A stretch of 64,000 bases of DNA from Pseudohongiella sp. GTDB lineage: Bacteria; Pseudomonadota; Gammaproteobacteria; Pseudomonadales; Pseudohongiellaceae. Location of the stretch: contig NZ_DRFV01000008.1 in the NCBI RefSeq assembly GCF_011050365.1, positions 62,001 through 126,000 on the forward strand, in the 5' to 3' direction. The translations under genes were made by a program, and so were the position numbers. This document shows, one piece after another, positions 22,251 through 34,676 of this stretch (its first letter is position 1; each line of letters opens with the position of its first letter). A model generated the notes under the pieces. The model was not told the origin of the DNA and made no database searches. It saw only the letters and a list, made by a program, of their open reading frames with translations.

Positions 22251-22402
22251 CAGGATATCCTGTGCATAAATTTTCAGGTGCGGCGACATTGTTACGCCTA
22301 AAAACAGCCTGTTTTGCGCGACGATGTTTCCTAACTATATGATAATTAAATATTTAAATAAATTTCTGGAACAGGCATAAACACGCTTGTTTGTGTGGAT
22401 AA
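22244..22402. other. DnaA-box cluster and AT-rich element (origin candidate 2, rpmH-dnaA gap)
   Basis: The rpmH-dnaA gap of ~390 bases has three boxes: TTATCCACA at 22244-22252, TGTGCATAA at 22261-22269 and TGTGGATAA at 22394-22402. The first two are inverted and separated by 8 bases; together they form a 26-bp inverted repeat (22244-22269) with a single mismatched pair. The AT-rich stretch 22334-22367 is a plausible unwinding element. This is the place of oriC in Pseudomonas. The third box overlaps the predicted dnaA promoter, which would allow autoregulation. Confidence 0.7.
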
Positions 22403-22424
22403 GTGTGCTTCAGCAGGTTAGAAT
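22396..22424 (+). promoter_or_regulatory. Predicted dnaA promoter with a DnaA box on its -35
   Basis: TGGATA (22396-22401), a 17-bp spacer and TAGAAT (22419-22424). The -35 lies inside the DnaA box at 22394-22402, the same design as the divergent rpmH promoter. Confidence 0.5.
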
Positions 22425-22479
22425 TTGCCCTCGTTACAAACTTGTTCATACAAAAACAGACTACAGGGCAGTGAAAGTC

Positions 22480-24012
22480 GTGCTTTTAGCAACTTGGCAA
22501 CGGTGTGTTGATCACCTCAGGGATGAGCTTCCATCCCAACAATTTAATACCTGGATTCGACCCTTGCAGGCGGAGACCTCTAATGACGGTCTGACGCTAC
22601 TGGCACCCAATCGCTTTGTGCAGGAATGGGTCAAGGATAAATTTTTTGCCCGCATTAATGAGCTGGTGCACCGGCATACTGATGGCGAGCAGGTTGGCAT
22701 TTTTCTGGAAGTTGGCAGTCGGCAGGCGGCGCGCCCGGCACTGGTGGCCTCCGCTGGCAGTCATCATGTGGCTCAACAGCCTCCGGTGCAGCAACATCAG
22801 CGCATGTTTGATGATGACAGGAAAACACCAGCCATCCACCTGGTGGAACCGGCAGGGGTTGCCTTAAGAGGCGATCAACAGGCTGATACCGAGCTTAGAG
22901 ATGCGCTGGCCGGCAAGTCCTATGCCGGTGGCAGTCAGAGTAAGCGTTCCGGCCGAAACATGGAGCTTATCATCGAGGGCAAGCTTCGTCATAAAGGCTC
23001 GCTCAATCATGAAAACACCTTCGATAATTTTATTGAAGGTAAGTCCAACCAGTTGGCACGAGCAGCCGCGCTGCAGGTGGCCGATAATCCCGGCGGCGCT
23101 TATAACCCCTTGTTCATATATGGCGGTGTAGGTCTGGGTAAAACGCATTTAATGCACGCGATTGGTAACTTCATGCTTGCCCGCAAGCCCAATGCCAAAG
23201 TCGTGTACCTGCACTCGGAAACGTTTGTCGCCACCATGGTTACTGCCCTGCAGCTCAACGCAATAAACGAATTCAAGCGTTACTACCGCTCAGTCGATGC
23301 CCTGTTGATTGACGACATTCAGTTTTTTGCCGGCAAGGAACGCTCTCAGGAGGAGTTTTTCCATACCTTTAATGCCTTGCTTGAAGGGGGTCAGCAGATT
23401 ATCCTGACAAGCGACAGATACCATAAAGAAATCAATGGCTTGGAAGAAAGATTGAAATCCCGCTTTGGTTGGGGTTTGAGTGTGGCAGTAGAGCCACCAG
23501 AGCTTGAGACCCGTGCTGCGATTCTGATTAACAAGGCAGCGCAGAGCAATGTCGAATTGCCAGGTGACGCGGCGATGTTTATTGCCCAACGCTTGCGGTC
23601 TCATGTTCGCGAGTTGGAAGGCGCACTGAAGAAAGTGATCATCCACGCCAACTTTGTCGGGCGCAAGATTGATCTTGACCTGGTGCGTGAGGCATTGCGC
23701 GATTTGTTTGCGCTACACGAGAAGCTGGTTTCAATTGATAATATTCAGCGCTCGGTCGCAGAATATTATAAGATCAAGATGTCGGATATGCTGTCCAAGC
23801 GTCGTAACCGATCTGTGGCCCGGCCCCGGCAGATAGCCATGTGTCTGGCCAAGGAATTGACCAACCACAGCCTGCCGGAGATTGGTGATGCCTTTGGTGG
23901 CCGTGATCACACGACGGTGCTACACGCGTGCAAACAGATCAAGAAGCTGCGAGGTGATTCGCAGGATCTGGCGGAAGACTATAATAACCTGTTGCGAGCG
24001 CTGACTACCTGA
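22480..24012 (+). CDS. dnaA: Chromosomal replication initiator DnaA
   Basis: DnaA binds DnaA boxes and opens the origin. I chose the GTG at 22480 because it gives '[20 protein letters not shown]', with Trp6 aligned to Pseudomonas DnaA, and an AGGG lies 11 bases upstream; a GTG at 22471 is only 2 bases after that site. The 510-residue product has domain I (1-80), a long variable linker (about 85-170), the AAA+ domain ('GGVGLGKTH' near residue 215, '[13 protein letters not shown]') and the domain IV signature '[15 protein letters not shown]'. It is followed by dnaN, recF and gyrB. Confidence 0.97.
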   Translation: MLLATWQRCVDHLRDELPSQQFNTWIRPLQAETSNDGLTLLAPNRFVQEWVKDKFFARINELVHRHTDGEQVGIFLEVGSRQAARPALVASAGSHHVAQQPPVQQHQRMFDDDRKTPAIHLVEPAGVALRGDQQADTELRDALAGKSYAGGSQSKRSGRNMELIIEGKLRHKGSLNHENTFDNFIEGKSNQLARAAALQVADNPGGAYNPLFIYGGVGLGKTHLMHAIGNFMLARKPNAKVVYLHSETFVATMVTALQLNAINEFKRYYRSVDALLIDDIQFFAGKERSQEEFFHTFNALLEGGQQIILTSDRYHKEINGLEERLKSRFGWGLSVAVEPPELETRAAILINKAAQSNVELPGDAAMFIAQRLRSHVRELEGALKKVIIHANFVGRKIDLDLVREALRDLFALHEKLVSIDNIQRSVAEYYKIKMSDMLSKRRNRSVARPRQIAMCLAKELTNHSLPEIGDAFGGRDHTTVLHACKQIKKLRGDSQDLAEDYNNLLRALTT

Positions 24013-24075
24013 ATGGGTGGCACCGGGTGGCGCATCAATGACTTCATAAACAAAACGCTAATCTGAGATCGGAAT

Positions 24076-25182
24076 ATGCAATTTACAATTTCCAGGGACG
24101 CAATCATTAAGCCCCTCCAACTGGCAGCGGGTGTCGTTGAGCGACGCCATACCTTGCCGGTACTGGCGAACGTGTTACTGACATTAAAAGACGACATTTT
24201 GGAGATCACCGGTACCGACCTTGAGGTCGAGCTTATCGGTCGCGTGCCGGTCAACGGCGGCAGTAAGCCGGGCGAAATTACGGTGCCCGGCCGAAAATTG
24301 ATGGATATTTGTAAATCGTTGTCAGATGACGCGGTTCTCGACTTTTCGCTGGATGACGGCAAATTTGTCGTCAAGGCCGGGCGTAGCCGCTTTACTCTGG
24401 CTACCCTGCCCGCCTCAGACTTCCCGGTAACGGTAGACGAGCCTGGTACATACGAGATTGGTATCAGCGGTGAGGAGTTGAAACATCTGATCGATTCCTG
24501 TGCCTTCGCCATGGCTCAGCAGGACGTGCGTTATTACCTGAATGGCATGTTGTTCGAACTGGGCAGTTCCTGGTTTCGGGTGGTGGCGACTGATGGTCAT
24601 CGCCTGGCGATGCACACGACCGGTATCAGCACCGGCGTTGAGGAAGTGCAGCAGATAATCGTACCGCGTAAAGGCGTGCTGGAGTTGTCACGGCTGTTGT
24701 CCGAGCCTTCGGAAGATGAACTTGTGCTGGTGTTTGGTGCCGGCCACATTCGCGCGAAGCTGAAGGACTTTACCTTTACCTCAAAACTTGTAGACGGTAA
24801 ATTTCCGGACTATCAGCGAGTGTTGCCCAAGGGTGGTAACAAAACCGTTATTGGCGAGCGCACCCTGCTCCGCCATGCTTTCAGCCGGGCCTCTATTTTG
24901 TCCAATGAAAAGTATCGTGGCGTAAATCTGCAGCTGGGTCAGAATGAGCTAAAAGTTGTGGCCAACAACCCTGAGCAGGAAGAAGCCGAAGATATGGTTG
25001 CGGTTGAGTACGAAGGCGACACGTTGGAAATTGGCTTTAATGTCGGATATCTGATCGATGTGCTGAACGTGCTGGACAGTGACAAAGTGAAGTTCACCTT
25101 GTCTGACTCGAATAGTAGTGCATTGCTGGAGGCTGTCTCCGCCTCCGATGCGCTTTATGTTGTCATGCCAATGCGGCTATAA
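24076..25182 (+). CDS. dnaN: DNA polymerase III beta sliding clamp
   Basis: DnaN is the processivity clamp. The 368-residue protein begins 'MQFTISRDAIIKPLQLAAGV' and ends 'ALYVVMPMRL', the classic C-terminal motif. Three repeated clamp domains fit the length. It follows dnaA by 63 bases and precedes recF by 20, the standard order. Confidence 0.98.
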   Translation: MQFTISRDAIIKPLQLAAGVVERRHTLPVLANVLLTLKDDILEITGTDLEVELIGRVPVNGGSKPGEITVPGRKLMDICKSLSDDAVLDFSLDDGKFVVKAGRSRFTLATLPASDFPVTVDEPGTYEIGISGEELKHLIDSCAFAMAQQDVRYYLNGMLFELGSSWFRVVATDGHRLAMHTTGISTGVEEVQQIIVPRKGVLELSRLLSEPSEDELVLVFGAGHIRAKLKDFTFTSKLVDGKFPDYQRVLPKGGNKTVIGERTLLRHAFSRASILSNEKYRGVNLQLGQNELKVVANNPEQEEAEDMVAVEYEGDTLEIGFNVGYLIDVLNVLDSDKVKFTLSDSNSSALLEAVSASDALYVVMPMRL

Positions 25183-25202
25183 GGGCGTAAGCTCAGGACT
25201 AC

Positions 25203-28753
<3,551 letters not shown>

Positions 28754-29121
28754 AAAAGTAACAGTTGTGGGGAAAACCACACGTTGATACGGAGGCCCTG
28801 CGATTGGCAAAAATCAATTGCGGGTGGCTCCTAAAAAATAGATATATCTTTTAAAAACAAAAACCTAGTGACACTGATGGGTTTATAAGTAGCTTGAAGT
28901 AAGTGACTGACTTATTAAAGCTAAAACCGTCCTTGCGTCGTATTTACCTTCCCCGGCATCTCGTTAATAGTCCATAAATGACATCAATGGGAATTCGACT
29001 CCTGTGAGGTTGCCAGATTCTGGCTCTCAACGAAAACAGCCCTGGCGAGAACCGGGGCTGTTGCTTTCTTCCTATGTGCACCACATTGGTTTCATTATCG
29101 AAGCCGGCGTGCTGTTGCCTG
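28754..29121. other. Intergenic region after gyrB, with one hairpin
   Basis: No gene is supported in these ~370 bases. The first half is AT-rich (28830-28925). The only clear element is the hairpin at 29035-29062. The rest shows nothing I can assign. Confidence 0.6.
29035..29062 (-). terminator. Hairpin between gyrB and the GST-like gene
   Basis: AACAGCCCTGG (29035-29045) and CCGGGGCTGTT (29052-29062) form an 11-bp stem with one T-G pair and a 6-base loop. On the minus strand the stem is followed by TTTT, 60 bases past the GST-like stop. It may also serve gyrB in the other direction. Confidence 0.6.
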
Positions 29122-29886
29122 TCAGAGCGGCGGACGAGAACTGTCTGGCAGTGGCACCGGTGGGCTCGGCATACCATCAGGTTTGGATACTTCAGCCATG
29201 CGTTGATATGCAGGACGCGCTTCCACCCGCTCCATCCATTCATTAATGTTGGGATACTGACTGCGATCAACAACATTGATCAGGAAAGTATAGTTCATCG
29301 GGAAGTGCATCATGATATCCGCCGCACTAAACTCAGATCCGCCAAAGTAAGGATGCTCTCCCAGAAAGTCTTCTGCATACTGAACAGTACCGCGAATATC
29401 ACGCAACGGAGATCGCCGCTCCGGAGGCTGCAGCTGCCACACGCGGTAATCTATACCCATGCGCGCGGCCAGAGAGCCTTCGGCATAATGCATCCATATC
29501 TGGTGCCACGGATAATCCGGGCTATTCAGGTCAGGTTGTAATCGGTCAGGCGCATGGCGATTCAGAATGACATCGATGATGGCACCGGACTCAACCAGGA
29601 TCTCGTCACCGTAGATGACTGTTGGCGCCACTGGATTGCCCGGATTAACTTCGCGGATTTGCATCAATGATGCACCCAGATTGCCACGCACAAACTCCAG
29701 CTCATACGGGAACCCCAGTTCTTCCATTAACCAGACGATGCGCTCCGATCTTCGCGCCTCAAGGTGATAAATGGTAATCGGCGGCAATGGTGTCGCCGCG
29801 CGTGCTGATGGCGTTGTATCGGCGCTGTTTGCTGCCTGGCAGCCAGCGAAAAAAAGGGTCATTACAATAATTGCAGCAATGCGCAT
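29122..29886 (-). CDS. Predicted lipoprotein with glutathione S-transferase fold
   Basis: The start is the ATG at 29886, with AGGAG 8 bases upstream. The 254-residue product opens with a lipoprotein signal: 'MRIAAIIVMTLFFAGCQ' has a hydrophobic core and the lipobox FAGC, with Cys16 as the acylated residue. After a Ser/Thr/Ala linker, residues ~36-115 read as a GST N-terminal thioredoxin-like domain ('ITIYHLEARRSERIVWLMEELGFPYE', here in part; 'NPGNPVAPTVIYGDEILVESGAIID' with the cis-Pro and the glutathione-contacting Glu-Ser). Residues ~125-240 read as the helical C-domain ('FGGSEFSAADIMMHFPM'). GST proteins are usually cytosolic, so export is unusual. The substrate is unknown. It stands alone, divergent from the TonB receptor. 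Confidence 0.8.
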   Translation of the reverse strand: MRIAAIIVMTLFFAGCQAANSADTTPSARAATPLPPITIYHLEARRSERIVWLMEELGFPYELEFVRGNLGASLMQIREVNPGNPVAPTVIYGDEILVESGAIIDVILNRHAPDRLQPDLNSPDYPWHQIWMHYAEGSLAARMGIDYRVWQLQPPERRSPLRDIRGTVQYAEDFLGEHPYFGGSEFSAADIMMHFPMNYTFLINVVDRSQYPNINEWMERVEARPAYQRMAEVSKPDGMPSPPVPLPDSSRPPL

Positions 29887-30236
29887 AGTTATATCTCCTA
29901 TCCATAGGTGGGGCATCGAACATCCGCTCGGAACTCTATCAATGCGTCGCGAGGAAGTCTATTAATTGCACTTCAACTCATCGGGAAAATCGGCGGGCTG
30001 TCGCTGTCGTGCGTTTGTCCGATCATGACAAGATCGTCACTAAATCCTCAACAATCCGTCACGTCACTGACATACAAACTGGTTAGGCTAGTCCGCTTCC
30101 TGTAGGACGTTTCTTATTCTTAGAAGGGAAAATGGCGACAGTAAGCATTCACACACTACGCTTCTTTTCCGCCATTCAGACCTGGGACATAAAAGCCTAC
30201 AAATGATAATTACAGTCTATTTCCCGGAGGTTCAAA
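29887..30236. other. Divergent intergenic region between the GST-like gene and the TonB receptor
   Basis: 350 bases without a gene. The plus-strand side holds the PhoB-box-like promoter at 30056-30089 and a GGAGG ribosome-binding site at 30226-30230, six bases before the receptor ATG. The predicted leader is ~140 bases. No other element is clear. Confidence 0.6.
30056..30089 (+). promoter_or_regulatory. PhoB-box-like element and -10 upstream of the TonB receptor
   Basis: CCGTCAC-GTCA-CTGACAT (30056-30073) resembles the Pho box, two 7-base CTGTCAT-type repeats with a 4-base spacer (5/7 and 6/7). A possible -10 TAGGCT starts ten bases later at 30084, the spacing seen in PhoB-activated promoters. 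The same arrangement occurs before the PhoX-like gene. Confidence 0.45.
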
Positions 30237-33182
30237 ATGGCGCACCGTAACAACGCCAGCTCGCTGGCCAAAAGCCGTTACCCATCGTGGGCAAAAATCC
30301 GCTACAAATGCTCTCAATTCAGCACGATGTCTGCCACTGTCGTTCTTCTGTCAGTGGGTGCTCAGGTAAACGCCCAGTCTGCGGAAGGGAATCTGGTCGG
30401 TCGCGTTGCGGAATCAGGCTCCGGCAGATCGCTGGAAGGCGCGATTGTAGAGGTATCGGGAACCGGTTTCCGTGACTATACGGATGCCACTGGCCGTTAC
30501 TTCATTAACGACCTGCCTGCCGGTGACTATGAAGTCACCGTGACGTATGTTGGTCTGGCACCCTCCGTGACCGAGATATCGATTTCGGCCGATCAATCGA
30601 CTTCCTACGATGTGGCTCTGGCGAGTTTGTCCGGTGTGGAAACGATTACCGTGCGCGCGTCGAGAACGGGTACGGATCGCGCGATCAACGAACAACGCAC
30701 AGCCGCTGGTATCGTCAACGTGATTTCCGAGGAATCATTCGGCGCCATGCTTGATGGCAATATCGGTCAGGCCATGCAGCGCCTGCCCGGCATCAGTGTG
30801 AACCAGGGCCAGGATGGTGGCCATGGTGATATCAATATTCGAGGTATTGCCGGCGAATTCAACTCGGTACAAATCGACGGCAACCGGGTACCGTCATCAG
30901 GTTCGAGCAACAGCTTTAACCCGCGTCAACTGGCCGCCGATGGTGTCACCAAAATCGAAGTGATCAAGGCCCCGACGCCTGATCGCGACGGCGACGCCGT
31001 GGGCGGCATCGTCAACATGGTTTCGCGCAGCGCCTTCCAGCGTCAGGGACGCGAAATGAGCGTGGACATTTCCGGTGTCCTCAACGAGGAACCGAATAAC
31101 TGGGGTCACTCCGGCAAATTCTCGTTCTCGGACATCTTCAGTGTGAATGGCGAAGAAAACAACCTGGGTATCAGTTTTACCCTGAGCACCTATGATACTG
31201 ACCGGTACTCCCGTAATGCAGACATGGACTGGGTACAGGTAAACGCAGATACCAACCCGGAACTTAATCTGGATACATTCGGCCAGCCGGTCTGGTTCAT
31301 GGAATCAACCCACTTCGAATACGACACGCGCACAACGCTGACCAACACACTGAGCGGTTCCATCGACTACCGTGTCGGCGACAACAGCTCGTTCTACTTC
31401 AGACCGATGCTCAGCAGCTATGAACAAAACGGCATCAAGTACGAAACCGACATTGATATTGATACACGATTCCAGAACGCAGCGGGCGGCCGTAAAACCT
31501 ATGCCGAGCTAACACCGACTTCCGGTCGTGGCACCGCTGACAGTGAAGCGTCACGTGGCTGGATCGGTACACTCGAAGACAGCAAAAATAATTTGTATTC
31601 TTTGTCGGTCGGCGGCCGACACGAATATGATTCCGACCTGCTCACCTACGACCTGTCCTACTCACGTAACAAAAGTACTATTACTGACGACAGTGAAATC
31701 AATATGCTGATGGAACCGGATGACCCCTGGTTCATTTTTGAGTATGACGTGGTTGATGTGCAATCCGGTGACGTCCGGGTGAACGGCCTCAATGGTCTGG
31801 ATCCGACCAATCTTGATTTGATGACAGAAGGTGAGCTGGAGAAAATATTTGGCGTCAAGGAAGAAGACGTCTTCAGTGGACGAATCGATTGGGAACGCAG
31901 CTTCTCGGGTAACAACGGTACCTTTACGGTAAAGACCGGCGCCAAGCATCGTGTCAGCACACAAATGCGCGATATGACAGTGGACGTGTATGAGATGGAT
32001 GAAACCTTCCCGTATGCCGATGTGCTGGTTCCTACCAATGACGTTATCTTTCTGAAAGAGAAGTACTTCAATGCTCAGCCTCGTGTCGCACTGGACATGC
32101 TTCGCAGCAATCCGGAACTGTTTGAGTTCGTTGAGGATGGATCGCTGGAGGACAGCAACATTGAGGACTACGACGCCGAGGAAACCATCTCCGCCGGTTA
32201 TGTGATGGGCACTTACGAAACCGGTATCCATACCATTATCGCGGGTGTGCGTCTGGAGCGTTATGAGTGGTCAAATGTGAACAAAACCGTCAGCTACCTG
32301 AATGAAGTGCCGACCGTCACGCCTGTGCGAAAAAGCGATTCACACTCGTTCTGGCTGCCGGGCATCCACTTTCGTCATGAACTCACTGATAATCTGATTC
32401 TGCGGGAAAGCTATAATCGCAGCTATGGACGGCCGCGCTTGAGCGAATTGTCTCGTGGTCGCTGGGTTGACGACGAAGGTAATATCGAAGATGGCAATGC
32501 CAATCTGGTGCCCGCACTTGCGGACAACGTTGACGCTCAGCTGGAATATTATACCGAACGTGGTGGCCTGTATTCAGTCGGCCTGTTCTATAAGGACATC
32601 ACCGATTTTACCTACACGCAGACCTATATGTTCAACGAACTGGGAGCAGATGGCATTCCGGTGCCGGCGGAGGACGGTGCATTTGAATACGAAAGACCTG
32701 TGAATGGTGCCGCGGCTACCAACTACGGCATTGAGCTGATTGCCAGACAGGATCTGTTCTTCCTGCCGGGCGCTTTGCAGGGTTTGAGTGTTGCGTTGAG
32801 TACAACACTGACCGAAAGCGATGCCGAGTACCCGAATCGTACCGATGGCCGGGACTTGCCGCTGGAAGGGTTTTCCGAACTTCTCTACACGGCGACGCTT
32901 AATTATAACTGGGGCAACCTGGGTGCGCGTATCGATTACACCTACCGCGATGATTATATCGAAGGCCTGGGTAACACCATTGAAAGTGACGAATTCTACG
33001 CTGCCGAAGACAGGGTTGATGCCGAAGTTCACTATAGTTTTGGCGATAAGTTGCGAGGTTTCATCACGGCAAACAACCTCACGGATGAACCGCAGGTCTC
33101 CTATCAGGGCTATCCCGGCTTTGTTGAAGACACCAGCTTCTCAGGCCGAAAGTACACAGTCGGGCTGAGATACGATTTCTGA
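30237..33182 (+). CDS. TonB-dependent outer-membrane receptor with N-terminal carboxypeptidase-regulatory-like domain
   Basis: A 981-residue receptor of the long TonB type. A signal peptide with a polar N-region ends near residue 46 ('GAQVNA'). Then comes an Ig-like carboxypeptidase D regulatory domain (about 50-135, 'LVGRVAESGSGRSLEGAIV'), the plug (about 150-270, 'QAMQRLPGISVNQGQDGG', 'NIRGIAGEFNSVQIDGNRVP', 'DAVGGIVNMVSRSAF'), and a beta barrel ending in the aromatic 'GLRYDF'. The layout matches the Caulobacter-type receptor family. The ligand is not evident. The next gene encodes a PhoX-family protein and both promoters carry a Pho-like box, so an organic phosphate compound is a reasonable guess. 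A terminator follows. Confidence 0.92.
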   Translation: MAHRNNASSLAKSRYPSWAKIRYKCSQFSTMSATVVLLSVGAQVNAQSAEGNLVGRVAESGSGRSLEGAIVEVSGTGFRDYTDATGRYFINDLPAGDYEVTVTYVGLAPSVTEISISADQSTSYDVALASLSGVETITVRASRTGTDRAINEQRTAAGIVNVISEESFGAMLDGNIGQAMQRLPGISVNQGQDGGHGDINIRGIAGEFNSVQIDGNRVPSSGSSNSFNPRQLAADGVTKIEVIKAPTPDRDGDAVGGIVNMVSRSAFQRQGREMSVDISGVLNEEPNNWGHSGKFSFSDIFSVNGEENNLGISFTLSTYDTDRYSRNADMDWVQVNADTNPELNLDTFGQPVWFMESTHFEYDTRTTLTNTLSGSIDYRVGDNSSFYFRPMLSSYEQNGIKYETDIDIDTRFQNAAGGRKTYAELTPTSGRGTADSEASRGWIGTLEDSKNNLYSLSVGGRHEYDSDLLTYDLSYSRNKSTITDDSEINMLMEPDDPWFIFEYDVVDVQSGDVRVNGLNGLDPTNLDLMTEGELEKIFGVKEEDVFSGRIDWERSFSGNNGTFTVKTGAKHRVSTQMRDMTVDVYEMDETFPYADVLVPTNDVIFLKEKYFNAQPRVALDMLRSNPELFEFVEDGSLEDSNIEDYDAEETISAGYVMGTYETGIHTIIAGVRLERYEWSNVNKTVSYLNEVPTVTPVRKSDSHSFWLPGIHFRHELTDNLILRESYNRSYGRPRLSELSRGRWVDDEGNIEDGNANLVPALADNVDAQLEYYTERGGLYSVGLFYKDITDFTYTQTYMFNELGADGIPVPAEDGAFEYERPVNGAAATNYGIELIARQDLFFLPGALQGLSVALSTTLTESDAEYPNRTDGRDLPLEGFSELLYTATLNYNWGNLGARIDYTYRDDYIEGLGNTIESDEFYAAEDRVDAEVHYSFGDKLRGFITANNLTDEPQVSYQGYPGFVEDTSFSGRKYTVGLRYDF

Positions 33183-33220
33183 GCTGATGGCTTCGGTAAC
33201 ACAAAGACGGTAATCCCGGA

Positions 33221-33250
33221 AAAGGGGGTGTCCAAGGGCACCCCCTTTTT
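33221..33250 (+). terminator. Rho-independent terminator after the TonB receptor
   Basis: GGGGGTG (33224-33230) pairs with CACCCCC (33239-33245) across an 8-base loop and is followed by five T. It lies ~40 bases past the stop, so the PhoX-like gene needs its own promoter. Confidence 0.85.
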
Positions 33251-33261
33251 CTATTGGTCGG

Positions 33262-33295
33262 CTGTCACATAACTGACAGAAAAGTGATGTATGCT
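33262..33295 (+). promoter_or_regulatory. PhoB-box-like element and -10 upstream of the PhoX-like gene
   Basis: CTGTCAC-ATAA-CTGACAG (33262-33279) fits the Pho box (6/7 and 5/7, correct 4-base spacer). Ten bases later comes TATGCT (33290-33295), a fair -10. The site lies 63 bases before the start codon. Confidence 0.5.
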
Positions 33296-33341
33296 TCGTC
33301 CATATATTTTTGCTGTCCTGTATTCAGAACCGGAGTTTGCC

Positions 33342-34643
33342 ATGGCCGAGAGTCACCGTGCTGCCACCCTGTCCCGCCGACAATTGCTGCGCCAGGGGCT
33401 CGTGACGAGCGGCGTTATCGCCGCCGGCCCGGCGCTATGGGGATGTGGCACTCACGCCGCCTCACCCCGTTCGGCGATGCCCGCCAGCAGTATTGGCCGC
33501 ATCAGCAATATTCCCAACCTGGCCGGCACATTACACGAAGTCGCTGTCGGCAACGACCCTGCTACCCTCGTCCGGCTGCCCCGCGGTTTCTCCATTCGCG
33601 AGGTGGCACGCACGGGCCGGCGCCCGACACCGACATCAGATTACATCTGGCACGAAGATCCGGATGGTGGTGCCACCTTCGCCACCGATGACGGTGGCTG
33701 GGTCTACGTGTCCAATGCTGAAGTCAGTGCGCCCGGCCGCGGTGGTGTGGGCGCGCTTCGTTTTGATGCTGAAGGCCAATTGATCGATGCTTATCCCATC
33801 TGCAGCGGCACCACCAACAACTGCGCTGGCGGTCCGACGCCCTGGGGCACATGGCTGACCTGTGAGGAAGTCGACAATGGAATCGTTTATGAGTGCGATC
33901 CGCAGGGAAACCGGAGCGCCGTTGCCTGCCCTGCCATGGGCGTATTCAAGCATGAAGCAGCCGCCGTCGATCCGGTTCGCAGACACATCTATCTGACCGA
34001 GGATACCCCGGACAGTAACTTTTACCGGTTTACACCGGACGTGTACCCGGCTGGCGGCCGGCCTGACCTGTCTTCAGGCAAGCTGGAAGTCGCCATCGTG
34101 GACGGTGACGATCTGCTCACCAGTCGTGCACTGCGCTGGGAGACGGTTCCGGAGCCACAGCCTGCCAATGATGGACTGTTATTGAACGTGGATGCAACGC
34201 CGACCCGCCACCAGGTGGCAGGGGCCGAGAGATTCAATGGCGGTGAAGGTTGCTGGTATCACAACGGTATCGTGTATTTCACCACCAAAGGTGACAATCG
34301 GGTTTGGGCCGTCGATTGCGCGACACAGCGAATCGATCTGATTTACGACAAGCAGAGTCAGCAGGCCTTCAACCCGGGCATCGATGATGTGGACAACCTC
34401 ACTGTTTCAACCAGTGGCGATATACTTGTGGCCGAGGACGGCGCGGAAATGCGGATTGTTGTGGTCGGACCGGATATCACGCCATTCGAACTGGTCAACT
34501 TTAAGGGCCATCGCGGTTCGGAAATCTGTGGACCGGCGTTCAGCCCCGATGGCAGCCGCCTGTACTTCAGTTCTCAGAACGGTGCTGCGGGGACGTCGCA
34601 GGATGGCCGCATTTATGAAATGCAGGGGCCATTCTTCGTTTAG
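33342..34643 (+). CDS. PhoX-family (DUF839) protein, Tat-exported
   Basis: PhoX proteins are calcium- and iron-dependent alkaline phosphatases of the periplasm or surface. I start at the ATG in 'MAESHRAATLSRRQLLRQG' (433 residues), six bases after CGGAG; an ATG 17 codons upstream lacks such a site. The N-terminus is a twin-arginine signal (SRRQLL), and its end 'ALWGCG' could act as a lipobox, so a Tat lipoprotein is possible. PhoX motifs are clear: 'NNCAGGPTPWGTWLTCEE', 'GVFKHEAAAVDP', 'YLTEDTPDSNFYRF', 'NGGEGCWYHNGIVYFTTKGD', and 'SEICGPAFSPDGSRLYFSSQ'. Activity as a phosphatase is inferred from the family; some members have no known activity. Confidence 0.88.
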   Translation: MAESHRAATLSRRQLLRQGLVTSGVIAAGPALWGCGTHAASPRSAMPASSIGRISNIPNLAGTLHEVAVGNDPATLVRLPRGFSIREVARTGRRPTPTSDYIWHEDPDGGATFATDDGGWVYVSNAEVSAPGRGGVGALRFDAEGQLIDAYPICSGTTNNCAGGPTPWGTWLTCEEVDNGIVYECDPQGNRSAVACPAMGVFKHEAAAVDPVRRHIYLTEDTPDSNFYRFTPDVYPAGGRPDLSSGKLEVAIVDGDDLLTSRALRWETVPEPQPANDGLLLNVDATPTRHQVAGAERFNGGEGCWYHNGIVYFTTKGDNRVWAVDCATQRIDLIYDKQSQQAFNPGIDDVDNLTVSTSGDILVAEDGAEMRIVVVGPDITPFELVNFKGHRGSEICGPAFSPDGSRLYFSSQNGAAGTSQDGRIYEMQGPFFV

Positions 34644-34676
34644 CGCCGTGACCATGAGCTGATTGAGCCGGGCTCT

